The notes: generated from the sequence alone by a model not told the origin. Counted from the stretch's first letter, positions 27,032-36,522 are shown. The stretch is DNA of 39,532 bases from Rhodoferax sp. OV413 (GCF_945881795.1 NZ_CAMCVG010000013.1:1-39532), one strand, 5' to 3'. Numbers and translations: made by a program.

Positions 27032-28885
27032 ATGTCAGCCGCCAGCGCCATCATTGAGTTTCAAGACCCCCAGGCCTCATCAAGCGCCGGCGCCGCACCG
27101 AACAGGCTGCTCTTCGGGGCACCTCAGCAGGTGCTGCAGGCCCACAGCGTGGCCGAAGTGCGGCAAGTGCTGGAGCAGGCCGACGCGCTGAGCCGCCAGG
27201 GCCTGTGGTGCGTGGGTTTTGTGCGCTACGAGGCCGCGCCCGCCTTTGATGCGGCGCTCCAGGTGCACCCGGCGGACGGCCCCTTGGTCTGGTTCGGGGT
27301 GCACGCCCGGCCGCTGCCCGATACCTCCTTGCCCGCCGAAGACCCTACCGACGTGCCCGTCGTCGATCCGGTAGCCGGGCCCGCTCCGCTGGTGCCATGG
27401 AGCATGCCGCTGCAGCGCTCCGAATTTGATGCGCAGATAGCGACCATTCATGCCGCCATTGCCGCCGGCGATCTCTACCAGGTGAACTTCACCACCCGGC
27501 TGCACGCGCCTTTTGCCGGCAGCCCACTCGCCTTTTACGAGGCCCTTCGGAGGGCGCAGCCGCAGGGTTATGGCGCTTTTATCGACACGGGCCCCGAGCA
27601 GGTGTTGTCGGTATCGCCTGAGCTGTTTTTTGACTGGGATGGCCAGCGCATTCTGAGCCGCCCCATGAAAGGCACCGCCCCGCGCGGCGCTACTGCGTCA
27701 GAGGATGCGGACCAGGCCAGCCGCCTGCGCAGTAGCGCCAAGGAGCAGGCCGAGAACGTGATGATCGTGGATTTGATCCGCAATGACCTCTCCCGCTTGG
27801 CGCAGCCCTTTAGCGTAGAGGTGCCGCGGCTGTTTCACCTCGAGGCCCTGCCCACCGTCTGGCAAATGACCTCGGACGTGGTGGCCCGCACCCGCGCAGG
27901 CACCACGCTGTGGGGTGTTTTTGCGGCCCTCTTTCCCTGCGGCTCGGTGACCGGCGCGCCCAAGGTGCAGGCCATGCGCCAGATCCGGTCGCTGGAGCCC
28001 GATGCGCGCGGTGTGTACTGCGGTGCGGTGGGGCTGCTGCGGCCCGGCGGGCACGCCACCTTCAATGTGCCCATACGCACCGTCACCCTGCGTGGCGGCA
28101 CGGCCCGCTGCGGCATTGGCAGCGGCATCACGCATGACGCGCAGAGCGCTGGCGAATGGGCCGAGTGGGCCAACAAGCGCCTGTTTCTGGAGCGGGCCAG
28201 CCAGCCGTTTGAGATTCTGGAAACCCTGGCCCTGCGCGATGGCGCCATGCCGCATCAGCCCCTGCATCTGCAGCGCATGGCGCAGGCGGCGACGCATTTT
28301 GGCTTTGCCTGGGACGGTGCCGCCGCGCGCGAGGCGCTTGACGGTGTGGCGCAGCAGCACCCCCGTGGCGCCTGGCGGGTGCGCCTGCTTCTGGGGCCGC
28401 GCGGTGCCTATGCCGCGCAAGCCTTTGCGCTGCCCGACACGCCGACCCCGGTGCGGCTGCGGCTGGCCGGCAGCCCGCTGCATGAGGCGCACAGCGAATT
28501 TGTGCGCTTCAAGACGACCCGCCGCGCCCACTATGACGCGCACTTCAACCCCCACTTCAACCCCCGCCAACTGGGCCCCCGCGACAAGCTCCGGGGGGCG
28601 GACGCCAGCGCGGTAAGTGACTGCTTCGACACCCTGCTCTACAACCCGCAGGGCGAGCTGACCGAGTGCACTCGCGGGAACATTGCGCTGCTGCTGGACG
28701 GCCGCTGGGTCACGCCGCCCTTGTCGTGCGGGCTGCTGCCGGGGGTTGGGCGCGCGCTGCTGCTGCAGAGCGGGGCATTGCAGGAGCGGGTGGTGCGTCT
28801 GGACGAGCTGCCACAGGCGCAGGGGCTGGCCTTCATCAACAGCCTGCGTGGCTGGCTGGACGCGGTTTTGCTACCAAATGAATAG
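27032..28885 (+). CDS. pabBC: Fused aminodeoxychorismate synthase component I / aminodeoxychorismate lyase
   Basis: The 617-residue bifunctional enzyme makes p-aminobenzoate for folate. Residues about 1-385 are a chorismate-binding PabB domain with MKGTAPRGAT, AENVMIVDLIRNDLSRLA and FPCGSVTGAPKVQAM. The residue Lys in MKGTA is the site typical of PabB rather than anthranilate synthase. Residues about 395-617 are a PLP-dependent PabC-type lyase with the RFKTTRRAHYDA Lys and ELTECTRGNIALLLDG. Between those motifs is a lengthened linker that includes a 12-base tandem duplication (HFNPHFNP). PabA, the glutaminase, is not nearby. The last codons and stop coincide with a copy of the interspersed repeat. 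Confidence 0.93.
   Translation: MSAASAIIEFQDPQASSSAGAAPNRLLFGAPQQVLQAHSVAEVRQVLEQADALSRQGLWCVGFVRYEAAPAFDAALQVHPADGPLVWFGVHARPLPDTSLPAEDPTDVPVVDPVAGPAPLVPWSMPLQRSEFDAQIATIHAAIAAGDLYQVNFTTRLHAPFAGSPLAFYEALRRAQPQGYGAFIDTGPEQVLSVSPELFFDWDGQRILSRPMKGTAPRGATASEDADQASRLRSSAKEQAENVMIVDLIRNDLSRLAQPFSVEVPRLFHLEALPTVWQMTSDVVARTRAGTTLWGVFAALFPCGSVTGAPKVQAMRQIRSLEPDARGVYCGAVGLLRPGGHATFNVPIRTVTLRGGTARCGIGSGITHDAQSAGEWAEWANKRLFLERASQPFEILETLALRDGAMPHQPLHLQRMAQAATHFGFAWDGAAAREALDGVAQQHPRGAWRVRLLLGPRGAYAAQAFALPDTPTPVRLRLAGSPLHEAHSEFVRFKTTRRAHYDAHFNPHFNPRQLGPRDKLRGADASAVSDCFDTLLYNPQGELTECTRGNIALLLDGRWVTPPLSCGLLPGVGRALLLQSGALQERVVRLDELPQAQGLAFINSLRGWLDAVLLPNE
28541..28564 (+). repeat. 12-base tandem duplication inside pabBC
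   Basis: CACTTCAACCCC occurs twice head to tail and encodes HFNPHFNP in the PabC half. It sits just after the active-site lysine motif, inside a loop that appears longer than in other PabC-type lyases. The exact identity of the two units suggests a recent slippage event. Confidence 0.8.
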
Positions 28886-28928
28886 CTGCTCGCGCAATAG
28901 TAGCGGGCGTTACAGCGCTATTTGATGC
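28866..28928 (+). repeat. Interspersed repeat copy 4 (pabBC / pseudouridine synthase junction)
   Basis: TTTTGCTAC (28866-28874), a 7-base spacer and ATAGCTG are followed by CTCGCGCAATAGTAGCGGGCG and a tail ending TTTGATGC. It spans the end of pabBC (its last six codons and stop), the 24-base gap and the final codons of the converging pseudouridine synthase gene. Confidence 0.7.
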
Positions 28929-29875
28929 TTTTTTTGGTCAATCTCTGCAAGCGGCAGCAAATTGCGCCGGCTCTCAAAGTGCCGGTTTTGGCCGGTGAGC
29001 GGGTCAATAAATTCCAGGCTGCGCGCCAGCAGCTGCAAGGGGCGGCTGTAGTCGTTGGCGCCCTCCGGCGTCAGGGTCGGGTAAATGCCGTCAAACAGCA
29101 GCGGTAGCCCCAGCGCGTTCATGTGCACCCGCAGCTGGTGGCGCTGGCCGGTGAGCGGGCGCAGCGCGTAGCGCGCCAGATTGCCGTGCACCTCCAGTGG
29201 CGCAATCTCGGTAATGGCATTGACCCCGCCGGCCCCCCCGTCCTGCGTTTCGCCCACCTCGGCCTGCTGCATGAAGTGTGCTGCGGGCCCGATGCCGCTC
29301 TCGCGGCGCATCGGCCAGGGCAGGGCGGGGTTCCAGGGGGCGATGCATTCGTACACCTTGCCCACCTGCCGCTGCCGGAACAGGGCCTGGTAGGCATTGC
29401 GGTCCACCGCCCGCACCGAAAACAGCACCAGCCCGGCGGTGTCCTTGTCGATACGGTGAATCGGCGAGAGCTCCGGCAGGCCCAGCCGCTCTTGAAGACG
29501 CACAAGCAATGTCTCGCGCAGGTGCTTGCCGCTGGGCACCACCGGCAGGAAGTGCGGCTTGTCGGCCACCAGCAGGTGCGCGTCCTGCCAGAGCACTTCT
29601 TCGGTAAACGGAATCAGCGCCTCGTCGGGCACGGTGCGGTAGTAATACAGGCGCCGCCCGGCGGTGGCGGGGTCGGTGGTGCGGGCGCGCTCGCCGGAGT
29701 CGTAGGTGATGTCGCCGGCCTGAAAACGGGCCTGCCATACGGCAGCGGGTACCGCGGCAAAGCGCGCAACAAAAAAATCCAGCAGGCAGGAGCCGCCGCC
29801 CGGGGTGACCACCACCACGCTGGGCCGCACACCGTGGCGCGAAGCCGGGGCTGGTGGCTGGAGGCGGGGCGGCAA
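28910..29875 (-). CDS. RluA-family pseudouridine synthase
   Basis: The 321-residue protein has the RluA core: VADKPHFLPVVPSG, then the catalytic Asp143 in PIHRIDKDTAGLVLFS, and later RPLTGQRHQLRVHMNALGLPLLFDGIYP. It isomerises uridine in rRNA or tRNA. The N-terminal part is not a clear S4 domain, and the YYYRTVPDEALIPFTEEVL segment resembles a subgroup annotated simply as pseudouridine synthase, so the target base cannot be named. The last six codons (HQIAL and stop) are formed by the interspersed repeat. The gene starts 7 bases after the trmB stop, so it is in an operon with trmB. Confidence 0.9.
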   Translation of the reverse strand: MPPRLQPPAPASRHGVRPSVVVVTPGGGSCLLDFFVARFAAVPAAVWQARFQAGDITYDSGERARTTDPATAGRRLYYYRTVPDEALIPFTEEVLWQDAHLLVADKPHFLPVVPSGKHLRETLLVRLQERLGLPELSPIHRIDKDTAGLVLFSVRAVDRNAYQALFRQRQVGKVYECIAPWNPALPWPMRRESGIGPAAHFMQQAEVGETQDGGAGGVNAITEIAPLEVHGNLARYALRPLTGQRHQLRVHMNALGLPLLFDGIYPTLTPEGANDYSRPLQLLARSLEFIDPLTGQNRHFESRRNLLPLAEIDQKKHQIAL

Positions 29876-29882
29876 AGTGCGC

Positions 29883-30722
29883 CTACACCCGCTCGAACAC
29901 CAGGTCCCACACGCCGTGGCCGAGTTTGATGCCGCGGTGTTCGAACTTGGTAAGCGGGCGGTAGTGGGGCTTGGGCGCGTAGCCGGCGAGCTCGGGGTGG
30001 GTGAGCAGGGCGCGGTTGCGCAGGCTGGGCTCGTCGCTGAGCACTTGCAAAATCTGCTCGGCGTAGGGCTGCCAGTCGGTGGCGGCGTGCAGGTAGCCGC
30101 CCACCTTGAGGCGCGCCGCCAGCTTGGCCACCAGCGGCGACTGGATCAGCCTGCGCTTGTTGTGCTTGGTTTTGTGCCAAGGGTCGGGAAAGAAGATGTG
30201 CACGCCGTCCAGGCAGGCCGGCGGCAGCATGTGGTTAATCACCTCAACCGCGTCGTGGTTGCAGATGCGGATGTTGCGGATGTCGTTCTCGCCAATGCGT
30301 TTGAGCAGCGCGCCCACACCGGGCTCGTGCACTTCACAGCACAAAAAACGGGTGTCGGGCAGCGTCAGCGCAATCTTGGCGGTGGCCTCGCCCATGCCGA
30401 AGCCGATCTCCAACACCACCGGCCCGGGCACCGCAGGAGCCACCGGAGCAGGCAGCGGCTCGCATGAAGCGCTGTTTTTGGCATCATTTTGGGCTCTATC
30501 GCCCGCTGACATTGCGAAGAGTGCTTCAAAATCAATAGCAGATGCCTGGTAGGGCACCAGAAACTTCGGGCCCAGCTCGGCCATGGCCCGCTCCTGCCCG
30601 CCACCCATGCGGCCGGCGCGCTTTACAAAGCTGCGGATGGTGCGCATGAACGGCTTGCCGCCCTCTTTTGGTGCAGCTGCGTCGGTGGGCGGGAGTTCGT
30701 CGGGGGCGGGGGTGGTTGTCAT
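29883..30722 (-). CDS. trmB: tRNA (guanine-N7)-methyltransferase
   Basis: The 279-residue SAM-dependent enzyme makes m7G46 in tRNA. Visible motifs are [14 protein letters not shown] (substrate-binding N-terminus), [13 protein letters not shown] (SAM loop, 102-114), [26 protein letters not shown] (177-191, catalytic Asp180) and [17 protein letters not shown] at the C-terminus. Relative to E. coli TrmB there are about 27 extra residues between the DFEALF segment and the SAM loop (about 70-99). Their DNA matches the interspersed repeat, followed by an Ala/Pro-rich linker. All catalytic motifs remain intact, so it is probably functional. I chose the ATG at 30722; an ATG 8 codons upstream is possible. 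Confidence 0.94.
   Translation of the reverse strand: MTTTPAPDELPPTDAAAPKEGGKPFMRTIRSFVKRAGRMGGGQERAMAELGPKFLVPYQASAIDFEALFAMSAGDRAQNDAKNSASCEPLPAPVAPAVPGPVVLEIGFGMGEATAKIALTLPDTRFLCCEVHEPGVGALLKRIGENDIRNIRICNHDAVEVINHMLPPACLDGVHIFFPDPWHKTKHNKRRLIQSPLVAKLAARLKVGGYLHAATDWQPYAEQILQVLSDEPSLRNRALLTHPELAGYAPKPHYRPLTKFEHRGIKLGHGVWDLVFERV
30481..30540 (-). repeat. Interspersed repeat copy 5, inside trmB
   Basis: Read on the minus strand the copy begins TGCTAT, has the 7-base spacer, GAAGCAC in place of RTAGCTR, then TCGCAAT, AGCGGGCGATAGAGC and the end TGATGC. An ungapped comparison with copy 4 over 47 bases gives 30 identities by hand count. It keeps the trmB frame open and encodes [16 protein letters not shown]. 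Confidence 0.55.
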
Positions 30723-30827
30723 GGAGCTCAGGGAATGGTGGCGCATTGTAGGCAGGGTGGTGTCGGGCGCGACCTACTTTGCGACGTCCGGTGCCGATTC
30801 CGGATTCCACACATTTCCTAAATAGCA

Positions 30828-30846
30828 ACAAATTTCATCAATTTGT
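30828..30846. promoter_or_regulatory. AT-rich inverted repeat upstream of the MCP gene
   Basis: ACAAATT and AATTTGT are separated by 5 bases in the 240-base gap between the divergent trmB and MCP genes. It may be an operator or a promoter-associated palindrome. I did not find a flagellar sigma-28 promoter (TAAA-N15-GCCGATAA) for the MCP gene in this gap. Confidence 0.35.
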
Positions 30847-30962
30847 GTTTAGAATTTCTGACTGCGCTTCAGGGCGCGTCCGCCGGATCCAGCGCGCACC
30901 GCTTTGGGGCTTTGACGGGCAGCGAGCGGTAGTTGCCGTGGTCGCATTTAAGGAGTGAGGCA

Positions 30963-32675
30963 ATGTTCAAGTCTTTGCGTTTTGTGTTGAGCCTGCTGGG
31001 CACGATTGGCGTGCTGGCTTCCGTGCTGGTAGCGGTACAAGGGTATTTCTTCGTCAACAAGATGGACAGCGCCGCGTATCAGGTGTTCGTGGCCAAAGAC
31101 GTGGTGGCGGATATTTTGCCCCCGCCGCTGTACCTGATTGAGGCGCGCCTCGTGCTGTCTCTGGTGATTGACGGCAGCCTGTCTGCGGCCGATGGCCAAA
31201 AGCGCTTTGAAGTGCTCGCCAAAGAGTACGCCGACCGTGTGGAATATTGGAAAAAGACGCCCTCCTTTGGCTTGGATGCCAAGCTGCTGGGCGCTCAACA
31301 CACCGCGGGCCAGACCTTTCTGGCCGCTGCGCGCAGCAAAGTGGTGGAGCCCGCAGTTGCCGGCCAGCTCGACGCTGCCAAGGCCAACTTGCCGGCAGTC
31401 CACGCTGTGTACCTGGAGCACCGCAATGGCGTGGACGCAACAGTCGTCCAGGCCAATCAGTTCGCAGAAACGTCCATCAAAGACAACGATCGCGCGCACG
31501 ATCTCAGCACCAACGTCATGCTCTTGACCGCGATTGTGGCCGGATTGCTGGTGTATGCGGTGTACCGCTTTGTGGTGGCCAGCATCCAGAAGCCGGTGCA
31601 TGCCAGCACCGACGCTGCCAAGCTGATTGCCACCGGTGATCTGGTAAGCCGTGTGCAAATGGACGAAGGCCGCACCGACAGCCTGGGCGTGCTGCAAGAC
31701 GCGCTGCAGACCATGCGCGCTGATTTGAACGCCACCGTGAGCTCGGTGCGCACCATCGCCAACGGCGTGGCGACCGCCAGCGCCGAAATCTCCCAAGGCA
31801 ACCAGGATCTGTCCGCACGCACCGAAAGCCAGGCCAGCGCGCTGGAAGAAACCGCCGCCTCGATGGAGCAGCTGACCGCAGCCGTAGGCCAAAACGCCGA
31901 TTCCGCCCGTCAGGCCGACCAACTGGCCAAGAACGCAGCCGAAGTCGCCCAGCGCGGCGGTGCGGCCGTGTCTGAGGTGGTTAACACCATCAAGGGCATT
32001 AATGAATCGTCGCGCCAGATCGCCGGCATCGTCAGCGTGATTGAAGGCATCGCCTTCCAGACCAATATTCTGGCTCTGAACGCTGCGGTAGAAGCTGCCC
32101 GCGCCGGCGAGCAAGGTCGTGGCTTTGCAGTGGTGGCCTCGGAAGTCCGCTCCCTGGCCGGCCGCTCGGCTGAAGCCGCCAAGGAAATCAAGATCTTGAT
32201 CGAAGCCAGCGTGGACCGCGTCTCCCGCGGTGCCGAACTGGCCGACACCGCCGGCACCACCATGGTCGACATGGTGCAGGCCACACGCCGGGTGAGCGAC
32301 ATCCTGGGCGAAATCAACGCCGCCAGCCGCGAACAGTCCAGCGGTATTGCGCAGGTGGGTGAGGCGGTCACGCAGATGGATCAGGTCACCCAGCAAAACG
32401 CAGCCCTGGTCGAGCAAATGGCCGCTGCGGCTTCCAGCCTCAAGACCCAGGCCGACGAGCTGGTGCAAGCGATGGCGCATTTCAACGCGGTTGATGCAAC
32501 CTACACCACCTCGTCCAGCAGCTCCGGCCGTGGCAGCGCACCGGCCATCGGCGGCACGAACCAGCCCGCCTTGGGCAACCGCACCCAGCAAGCCATCGGT
32601 AGCAACAAGCCCTCGGCCAGCCAGGCCGGCAAAAAGGCCTTGGGCAACGACGGCAAGCGCCTGATGCTGAGCTAA
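30963..32675 (+). CDS. Methyl-accepting chemotaxis protein
   Basis: The 570-residue transmembrane chemoreceptor has a first membrane helix at about 7-32 and a periplasmic ligand domain at about 33-183. That domain holds the conserved-looking [11 protein letters not shown] at 51-61. The second membrane helix is at about 184-207, followed by HAMP to about 260. The cytoplasmic signalling hairpin has its tip at [32 protein letters not shown], and an Ala/Gln-rich methylation region lies on either side. The periplasmic domain has the predicted size of a four-helix bundle. The C-terminus (GKRLMLS) lacks a NWETF-type pentapeptide that tethers CheR/CheB. AGGAG precedes the ATG. The ligand is unknown. 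Confidence 0.95.
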   Translation: MFKSLRFVLSLLGTIGVLASVLVAVQGYFFVNKMDSAAYQVFVAKDVVADILPPPLYLIEARLVLSLVIDGSLSAADGQKRFEVLAKEYADRVEYWKKTPSFGLDAKLLGAQHTAGQTFLAAARSKVVEPAVAGQLDAAKANLPAVHAVYLEHRNGVDATVVQANQFAETSIKDNDRAHDLSTNVMLLTAIVAGLLVYAVYRFVVASIQKPVHASTDAAKLIATGDLVSRVQMDEGRTDSLGVLQDALQTMRADLNATVSSVRTIANGVATASAEISQGNQDLSARTESQASALEETAASMEQLTAAVGQNADSARQADQLAKNAAEVAQRGGAAVSEVVNTIKGINESSRQIAGIVSVIEGIAFQTNILALNAAVEAARAGEQGRGFAVVASEVRSLAGRSAEAAKEIKILIEASVDRVSRGAELADTAGTTMVDMVQATRRVSDILGEINAASREQSSGIAQVGEAVTQMDQVTQQNAALVEQMAAAASSLKTQADELVQAMAHFNAVDATYTTSSSSSGRGSAPAIGGTNQPALGNRTQQAIGSNKPSASQAGKKALGNDGKRLMLS

Positions 32676-32684
32676 GCCTTCGGC

Positions 32685-32702
32685 GGGGCGCTCAGGCGCC
32701 CC
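32685..32702. terminator. GC-rich hairpin between convergent MCP and gluQ genes
   Basis: GGGGCGC and GCGCCCC flank a 4-base loop, 9 bases after the MCP stop. It includes the gluQ stop codon. No T run follows on either strand, so it may be a weak bidirectional barrier only. Confidence 0.35.
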
Positions 32703-33603
32703 ACACGCTGCGCCACTGCGCCACCCAGGTGGCCAGTGCATCCGCGGTGTTTCCCTTCACCTCTCCCAGCCCCAACGCCGTTGCCGCTTCCTGCAAAGCG
32801 GCCAGCGGGTCGCGCAGGTCCAGCGCCTGGGCGCCGTTTTGCTTGCTCAGTTTTTCGCCGTCGGGGCCGCGCACCAGTGGGGTATGCAGATAAATGGGTG
32901 TGAGCATGCCGAGTGCGGCCTGCAGGGCGATTTGGCGCACGGTGTTGTCGGCCAGGTCCTCGCCCCGCACCACATGGGTCACGCTCTGCGCCGCGTCGTC
33001 CACCACCACCGCCAGCTGGTAGGCCCACAGCCCGTCTGCGCGCAGCAGCACAAAGTCGCCCACCTCAGCTTCGAGCTGCTGCTGTTGCGGCCCCAGCCGA
33101 CGGTCGCTCCAGTGCCAGGCCGGGTTGCTCGAGCGTGAGGCCAGGTCGGTGCGAAACCGCCAGGCCGGGCCCGGCCGTCTCGCGGCAGAGTTTTCCTGCG
33201 CCACACCTTGCCTGCAGGTGCCGGGGTAAATGAGTTCGCCATGGCGGGGTCTGCTGCTGCCGGCAGCGGCCAGCGCCTGGGCAATGTCTTTGCGCGAGCA
33301 GGTGCAGGGGTAGGCCATGCCGGCCACTTGCAGCGCGGTCAAGGCCAGCTGGTAGTGGCTGCTGCGCGCGCTTTGCCACAAGGGGGGCTCATCGGGCTGC
33401 AGGCCGCAGGCGGCGAGCTGCTGCAGGATGAAGGCGTCAGCGCCGCTCACGCAGCGCGGCGTGTCCAGGTCTTCGATGCGCACCAGCCAGCGGCCGCTGT
33501 GGGCGCGGGCGTCGAGCCAGCTGGCCAGGGCTGCAAGCAAAGAGCCCGCATGCAGCGGGCCCGTGGGGGAGGGGGCAAAGCGCCCGGTGTACCCCGGCGT
33601 CAC
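32692..33603 (-). CDS. gluQ: Glutamyl-Q tRNA(Asp) synthetase
   Basis: The 303-residue enzyme is a shortened glutamyl-tRNA synthetase lacking the anticodon-binding domain, which attaches glutamate to queuosine in tRNA-Asp. The HIGH-like motif appears as [16 protein letters not shown] (7-22) and the KMSKS equivalent as KLSKQNGA. The zinc site CTCSRKDI followed by YPGTC is characteristic of GluQ. I chose GTG at 33603, which overlaps the stop of the upstream oxidoreductase as GTGA; the protein then starts [15 protein letters not shown], as expected. The frame continues upstream to 34038 but only as a shadow of the oxidoreductase gene. Confidence 0.93.
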   Translation of the reverse strand: MTPGYTGRFAPSPTGPLHAGSLLAALASWLDARAHSGRWLVRIEDLDTPRCVSGADAFILQQLAACGLQPDEPPLWQSARSSHYQLALTALQVAGMAYPCTCSRKDIAQALAAAGSSRPRHGELIYPGTCRQGVAQENSAARRPGPAWRFRTDLASRSSNPAWHWSDRRLGPQQQQLEAEVGDFVLLRADGLWAYQLAVVVDDAAQSVTHVVRGEDLADNTVRQIALQAALGMLTPIYLHTPLVRGPDGEKLSKQNGAQALDLRDPLAALQEAATALGLGEVKGNTADALATWVAQWRSVWGA

Positions 33604-34643
33604 GCCACTTTCAGTGCCATTTCCAGGCCCGAGACAAAGGCGTCTTCGACGCGGTGGCCGATGCACCAGTCGCCGCACAGGCCGATGCGGGCCTTGGCGT
33701 CCCACAGGTAGGCGTCGCCCAGCGGGGTCTCGGTTTTGGCGTAAAGCCAGCGGTGCATTTGCACCAGCGCGGGCTCGGCGTAGATGCCGGAAATCTCGGA
33801 AAACGCCTTCATCATCTTGGCCTGCACCCGCTCGGGGCTGTCGTGCAAGTGCTCTTGCGACCAGGCGGCGCTGGCCTGCACCGTCCAGCGCTCTACCTTG
33901 CCGCGCCCGGGCTTGCTCGACTCGCGCGCCAGCCATGCAATGCGGTGGTGGGTGCTGCGGGCGGCATTCCAGTGCGGGCCGAGGGTGGTCAGGCCGGGCT
34001 GCACCGCCTGCGGGTAGGCCAGCATCATGGTCCAGCACGGGGCCACCGTGACCTTGTTGAGCTTCTTGGCCAATGGCGCGCCTTTGGGCGTTGTGGCCAG
34101 CAGCTCCTGCGCCTGCGGGTGCGGTATGGCCAGCAGCACCGCATCAAAGCCGCTGTGCACATGGGTGCTGCCGCCTTCGCCCTCGGTGCGCAGCTGCCAC
34201 AGGTTGATGTTGATGGCGTCTTGCTCAATGGCGGCCACGCGGGTGTTCACCAGCAAACGACCGGCCTCCGCCAGAGGATGGGCCCAGGCGCGCACCAGCG
34301 CATTCATGCCCGGGGTAGGCACCCAGTGCGCATCCCGCCCGGGCAGGGCGGCCGCAGCCACGCGACCGTGCGAGTCCAGCAGGCGCACCGAGTTCGCGCT
34401 CCAGGGGCGGCACATGCCCGGTGTGGTTTGCAGGGCCCGGGTGAAGCGCTCGTCGCGCACGGTGAAGTACTGCGCGCCGTGGTCAAAGGTGCCGAAGGCG
34501 CTCTCGCGGGTCGACATGCGGCCGCCGGCGGCGCGGCTTTTTTCAAACACAGTGACCTGGTGGCCGGCCTGGGCCAGCGTACGCGCACAGGTGATGGCCG
34601 CCATGCCGGCGCCCACGATGGCAATGTGTCGGGAAGTGGTCAT
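33600..34643 (-). CDS. FAD-dependent oxidoreductase, renalase-like
   Basis: The 347-residue flavoprotein shows a Rossmann-type dinucleotide motif, [19 protein letters not shown], with Ala in the position of the third glycine, and a ribose-binding Glu in [14 protein letters not shown]. The AAGGRM segment is typical of amine-oxidase-like and renalase-like enzymes. [12 protein letters not shown] and the C-terminal [22 protein letters not shown] complete the FAD site. Substrate is not known; bacterial renalases oxidise aberrant NAD(P)H isomers, a plausible role. AGGAG stands before the ATG at 34643. Its stop overlaps the gluQ start. Confidence 0.88.
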   Translation of the reverse strand: MTTSRHIAIVGAGMAAITCARTLAQAGHQVTVFEKSRAAGGRMSTRESAFGTFDHGAQYFTVRDERFTRALQTTPGMCRPWSANSVRLLDSHGRVAAAALPGRDAHWVPTPGMNALVRAWAHPLAEAGRLLVNTRVAAIEQDAININLWQLRTEGEGGSTHVHSGFDAVLLAIPHPQAQELLATTPKGAPLAKKLNKVTVAPCWTMMLAYPQAVQPGLTTLGPHWNAARSTHHRIAWLARESSKPGRGKVERWTVQASAAWSQEHLHDSPERVQAKMMKAFSEISGIYAEPALVQMHRWLYAKTETPLGDAYLWDAKARIGLCGDWCIGHRVEDAFVSGLEMALKVA

Positions 34644-34704
34644 GGGCGCAGACTCCTGTGGTGTGAATGGCCTCTTTATACACGCTGGTGCAGCGCAAAA
34701 TTGT

Positions 34705-35646
34705 TTACGCGCTGCGGTGTTCCTCCACCAGTGCGCTGCGGGTGGTTTCGCTCTCCAGCTGTTGCAGCCACCAGGCCAGCGCCTGCCCTTGGTGGATGGT
34801 CTTGGTCTGCCGCCATGCGTAGTGCAGCGGTACGGTGCGCTGGGGCCGCTCGGTTTTTTTAACCACCAGCCGGCCGGTGCTGATGTAGCTCTCGGCCATG
34901 CTGCGCGGCAGGTTGCCTCCGCCGAGTCCGCGCAGCTGGGCGTCCAGCTTGGCCTGCATGGTGGGCACGGTGAAAACATCCTGTCCGCTGAGCAGGCCGT
35001 AGGTCTGGCCGTTGCCGCGCTGCACCGAGTCGGCCACCGCCACCGCGCGGTGTTTTTGAATCAGCTCGTCGCTGAGCGGCTCGGCAACCCGGGCCAGCGG
35101 GTGGTGAGGGGCCACCGCAAACACAAAGGGAATGATGCCCAGCGGTTTGCTGTGGACGCCGGCCGTGCGGGCCGAGTCCGGGCCCACACCCAGCGCCAGG
35201 TCGGCCTGCCCGCTGGTGAGCGCCTCCAGCGTGCCGGAGAGGGTCTCCTCGCGGATGCGGATACGAGTGGGCGGCGCGAGGCTGAAAAAGCTTTCGCACA
35301 GCTCCATCACTACCGGCTTGGAAATCACCGTGTCCACCGCAATGGTGAGCTGCGGCTCCCAGCCGGTGGCTACACGCTTGACGCGGTTGGCCACCGCGTC
35401 AATTTCCTCCAGCAGGCGCGCGCCTTCGCGCAGCAGCTCGGCGCCGGCGGCGGTGAGCCGGGCCTGGCGGGAGCTGCGGTCATAGAGCAGAACGTCCAGC
35501 GCATCCTCAATCTGGCGTACCCGGTAGGTCAGGGCGCTGGGCACCATGCCCATTTCGCGGGCCGCGGCCGCAAAGCTGCCCGCCTTGGCAATGCTTTGCA
35601 GCATGGCCAGCGCATCGGGGGTCAAAAAGTCGCGTGCAGTTTGCAT
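34705..35646 (-). CDS. LysR-family transcriptional regulator
   Basis: The 313-residue regulator has an N-terminal winged HTH (about 8-67; LQSIAKAGSFAAAAREMGMVPSALTYRVRQIEDAL) and a two-lobed effector domain (about 90-300). The LTYRVRQIE variant of the usual S..i..LE pattern belongs to a subgroup with loosely defined ligands. It is divergent from the pirin gene, and a T-N11-A type inverted repeat lies between them. It therefore probably controls pirin and wrbA, and itself. Confidence 0.94.
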   Translation of the reverse strand: MQTARDFLTPDALAMLQSIAKAGSFAAAAREMGMVPSALTYRVRQIEDALDVLLYDRSSRQARLTAAGAELLREGARLLEEIDAVANRVKRVATGWEPQLTIAVDTVISKPVVMELCESFFSLAPPTRIRIREETLSGTLEALTSGQADLALGVGPDSARTAGVHSKPLGIIPFVFAVAPHHPLARVAEPLSDELIQKHRAVAVADSVQRGNGQTYGLLSGQDVFTVPTMQAKLDAQLRGLGGGNLPRSMAESYISTGRLVVKKTERPQRTVPLHYAWRQTKTIHQGQALAWWLQQLESETTRSALVEEHRSA

Positions 35647-35671
35647 GGTCGGGGCCCTTTAATTGAGTTTT

Positions 35672-35690
35672 TTTGAATGATGCCATCAAA
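35672..35690. promoter_or_regulatory. Candidate LysR-type operator (TTTGA-N9-TCAAA)
   Basis: This perfect inverted repeat fits the T-N11-A LTTR box and sits in the 110-base gap between the divergent LysR regulator and pirin genes. It is 26 bases from the regulator start and 67 bases from the pirin start. Confidence 0.5.
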
Positions 35691-35756
35691 CACCATGCAA
35701 GCCTTCCCGCCTCGCCCGCCCTAAAGTTCAGGCCATCGCAACCCGGAGGCTCGCAC

Positions 35757-36458
35757 ATGTTGACCATTCGTAAATCGCAAGACCGCGGCTATGCCGACCA
35801 TGGCTGGCTCAAGTCGTTCCACAGCTTTTCGTTTGCCGGCTATTACGACCCCGCCCACATGGGCTGGGGCAACCTGCGCGTCATCAACGAAGACCGCATC
35901 GCGCCCGGAACCGGCTTCGGCACCCACGGCCACCGCGATATGGAGATCATCAGCTACGTCATGTCGGGCAATCTGGCCCACAAAGACAGCATGGGCAACG
36001 TGAAGGGAATCCCTCCCGGCGACGTGCAGCGCATGAGCGCTGGCAGCGGCGTCATGCACAGTGAGTTCAACCACGCGCCAAACGACACAACCCATTTCTT
36101 CCAGATCTGGATCGAGCCCAACGTCACCGGCATTCCCCCCAGCTACGAGCAAAAAACCTTTGCGGCTTCCGACAAGCAGGGCACCCTGAAGCTGGTGGCC
36201 TCTAACGATGGCGCCGAGGGTAGCGTGGTGATTCACGCCGACGCCAAGCTGTACAGCGGTCTGCTCGATGGCCAGCAGGCGGCCAGCGTTGCGCTGGACC
36301 CTGCCCGCAAAGGCTATGTGCAGGTGCTGCGGGGTGCGGTGTCTGTCAACGGGCAAGCCTTGCAAGCCGGCGATGCGGCATTGCTCAGCGGTGAAGCCGC
36401 AGTGGCTTTGTCCAACGGGCAGGACGCCGAAGTGCTGGTCTTTGACCTGGCCGCCTGA
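35757..36458 (+). CDS. Pirin family protein (quercetinase-like bicupin)
   Basis: The 233-residue bicupin has metal ligands His57 and His59 in GTHGHRDMEI and His101 and Glu103 in VMHSEFN, matching the canonical iron site of pirins. Bacterial pirins include quercetin 2,3-dioxygenases and regulators of pyruvate metabolism; which applies here is unknown. The N-terminal domain carries the conserved FHSFSFAGYYDPAHMGWGNLRVINED. I chose the ATG at 35757, with GGAGG upstream. It is followed after 64 bases by the wrbA-like gene, and this pairing under one LysR regulator is common in Proteobacteria. Confidence 0.93.
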   Translation: MLTIRKSQDRGYADHGWLKSFHSFSFAGYYDPAHMGWGNLRVINEDRIAPGTGFGTHGHRDMEIISYVMSGNLAHKDSMGNVKGIPPGDVQRMSAGSGVMHSEFNHAPNDTTHFFQIWIEPNVTGIPPSYEQKTFAASDKQGTLKLVASNDGAEGSVVIHADAKLYSGLLDGQQAASVALDPARKGYVQVLRGAVSVNGQALQAGDAALLSGEAAVALSNGQDAEVLVFDLAA

Positions 36459-36522
36459 TTTTTTCCCCGCGGTGCGCGCAGCCAGTGCGCGCCGCCTTTT
36501 TAGCCCTCTTAGGAGTTATCTC

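Noticed and set aside
32692-34038. 448-codon version of gluQ and 459-codon version of the renalase-like protein
   Set aside because: The upstream extensions lie over neighbouring genes in other frames; family starts and Shine-Dalgarno or GTGA overlap support the shorter forms.
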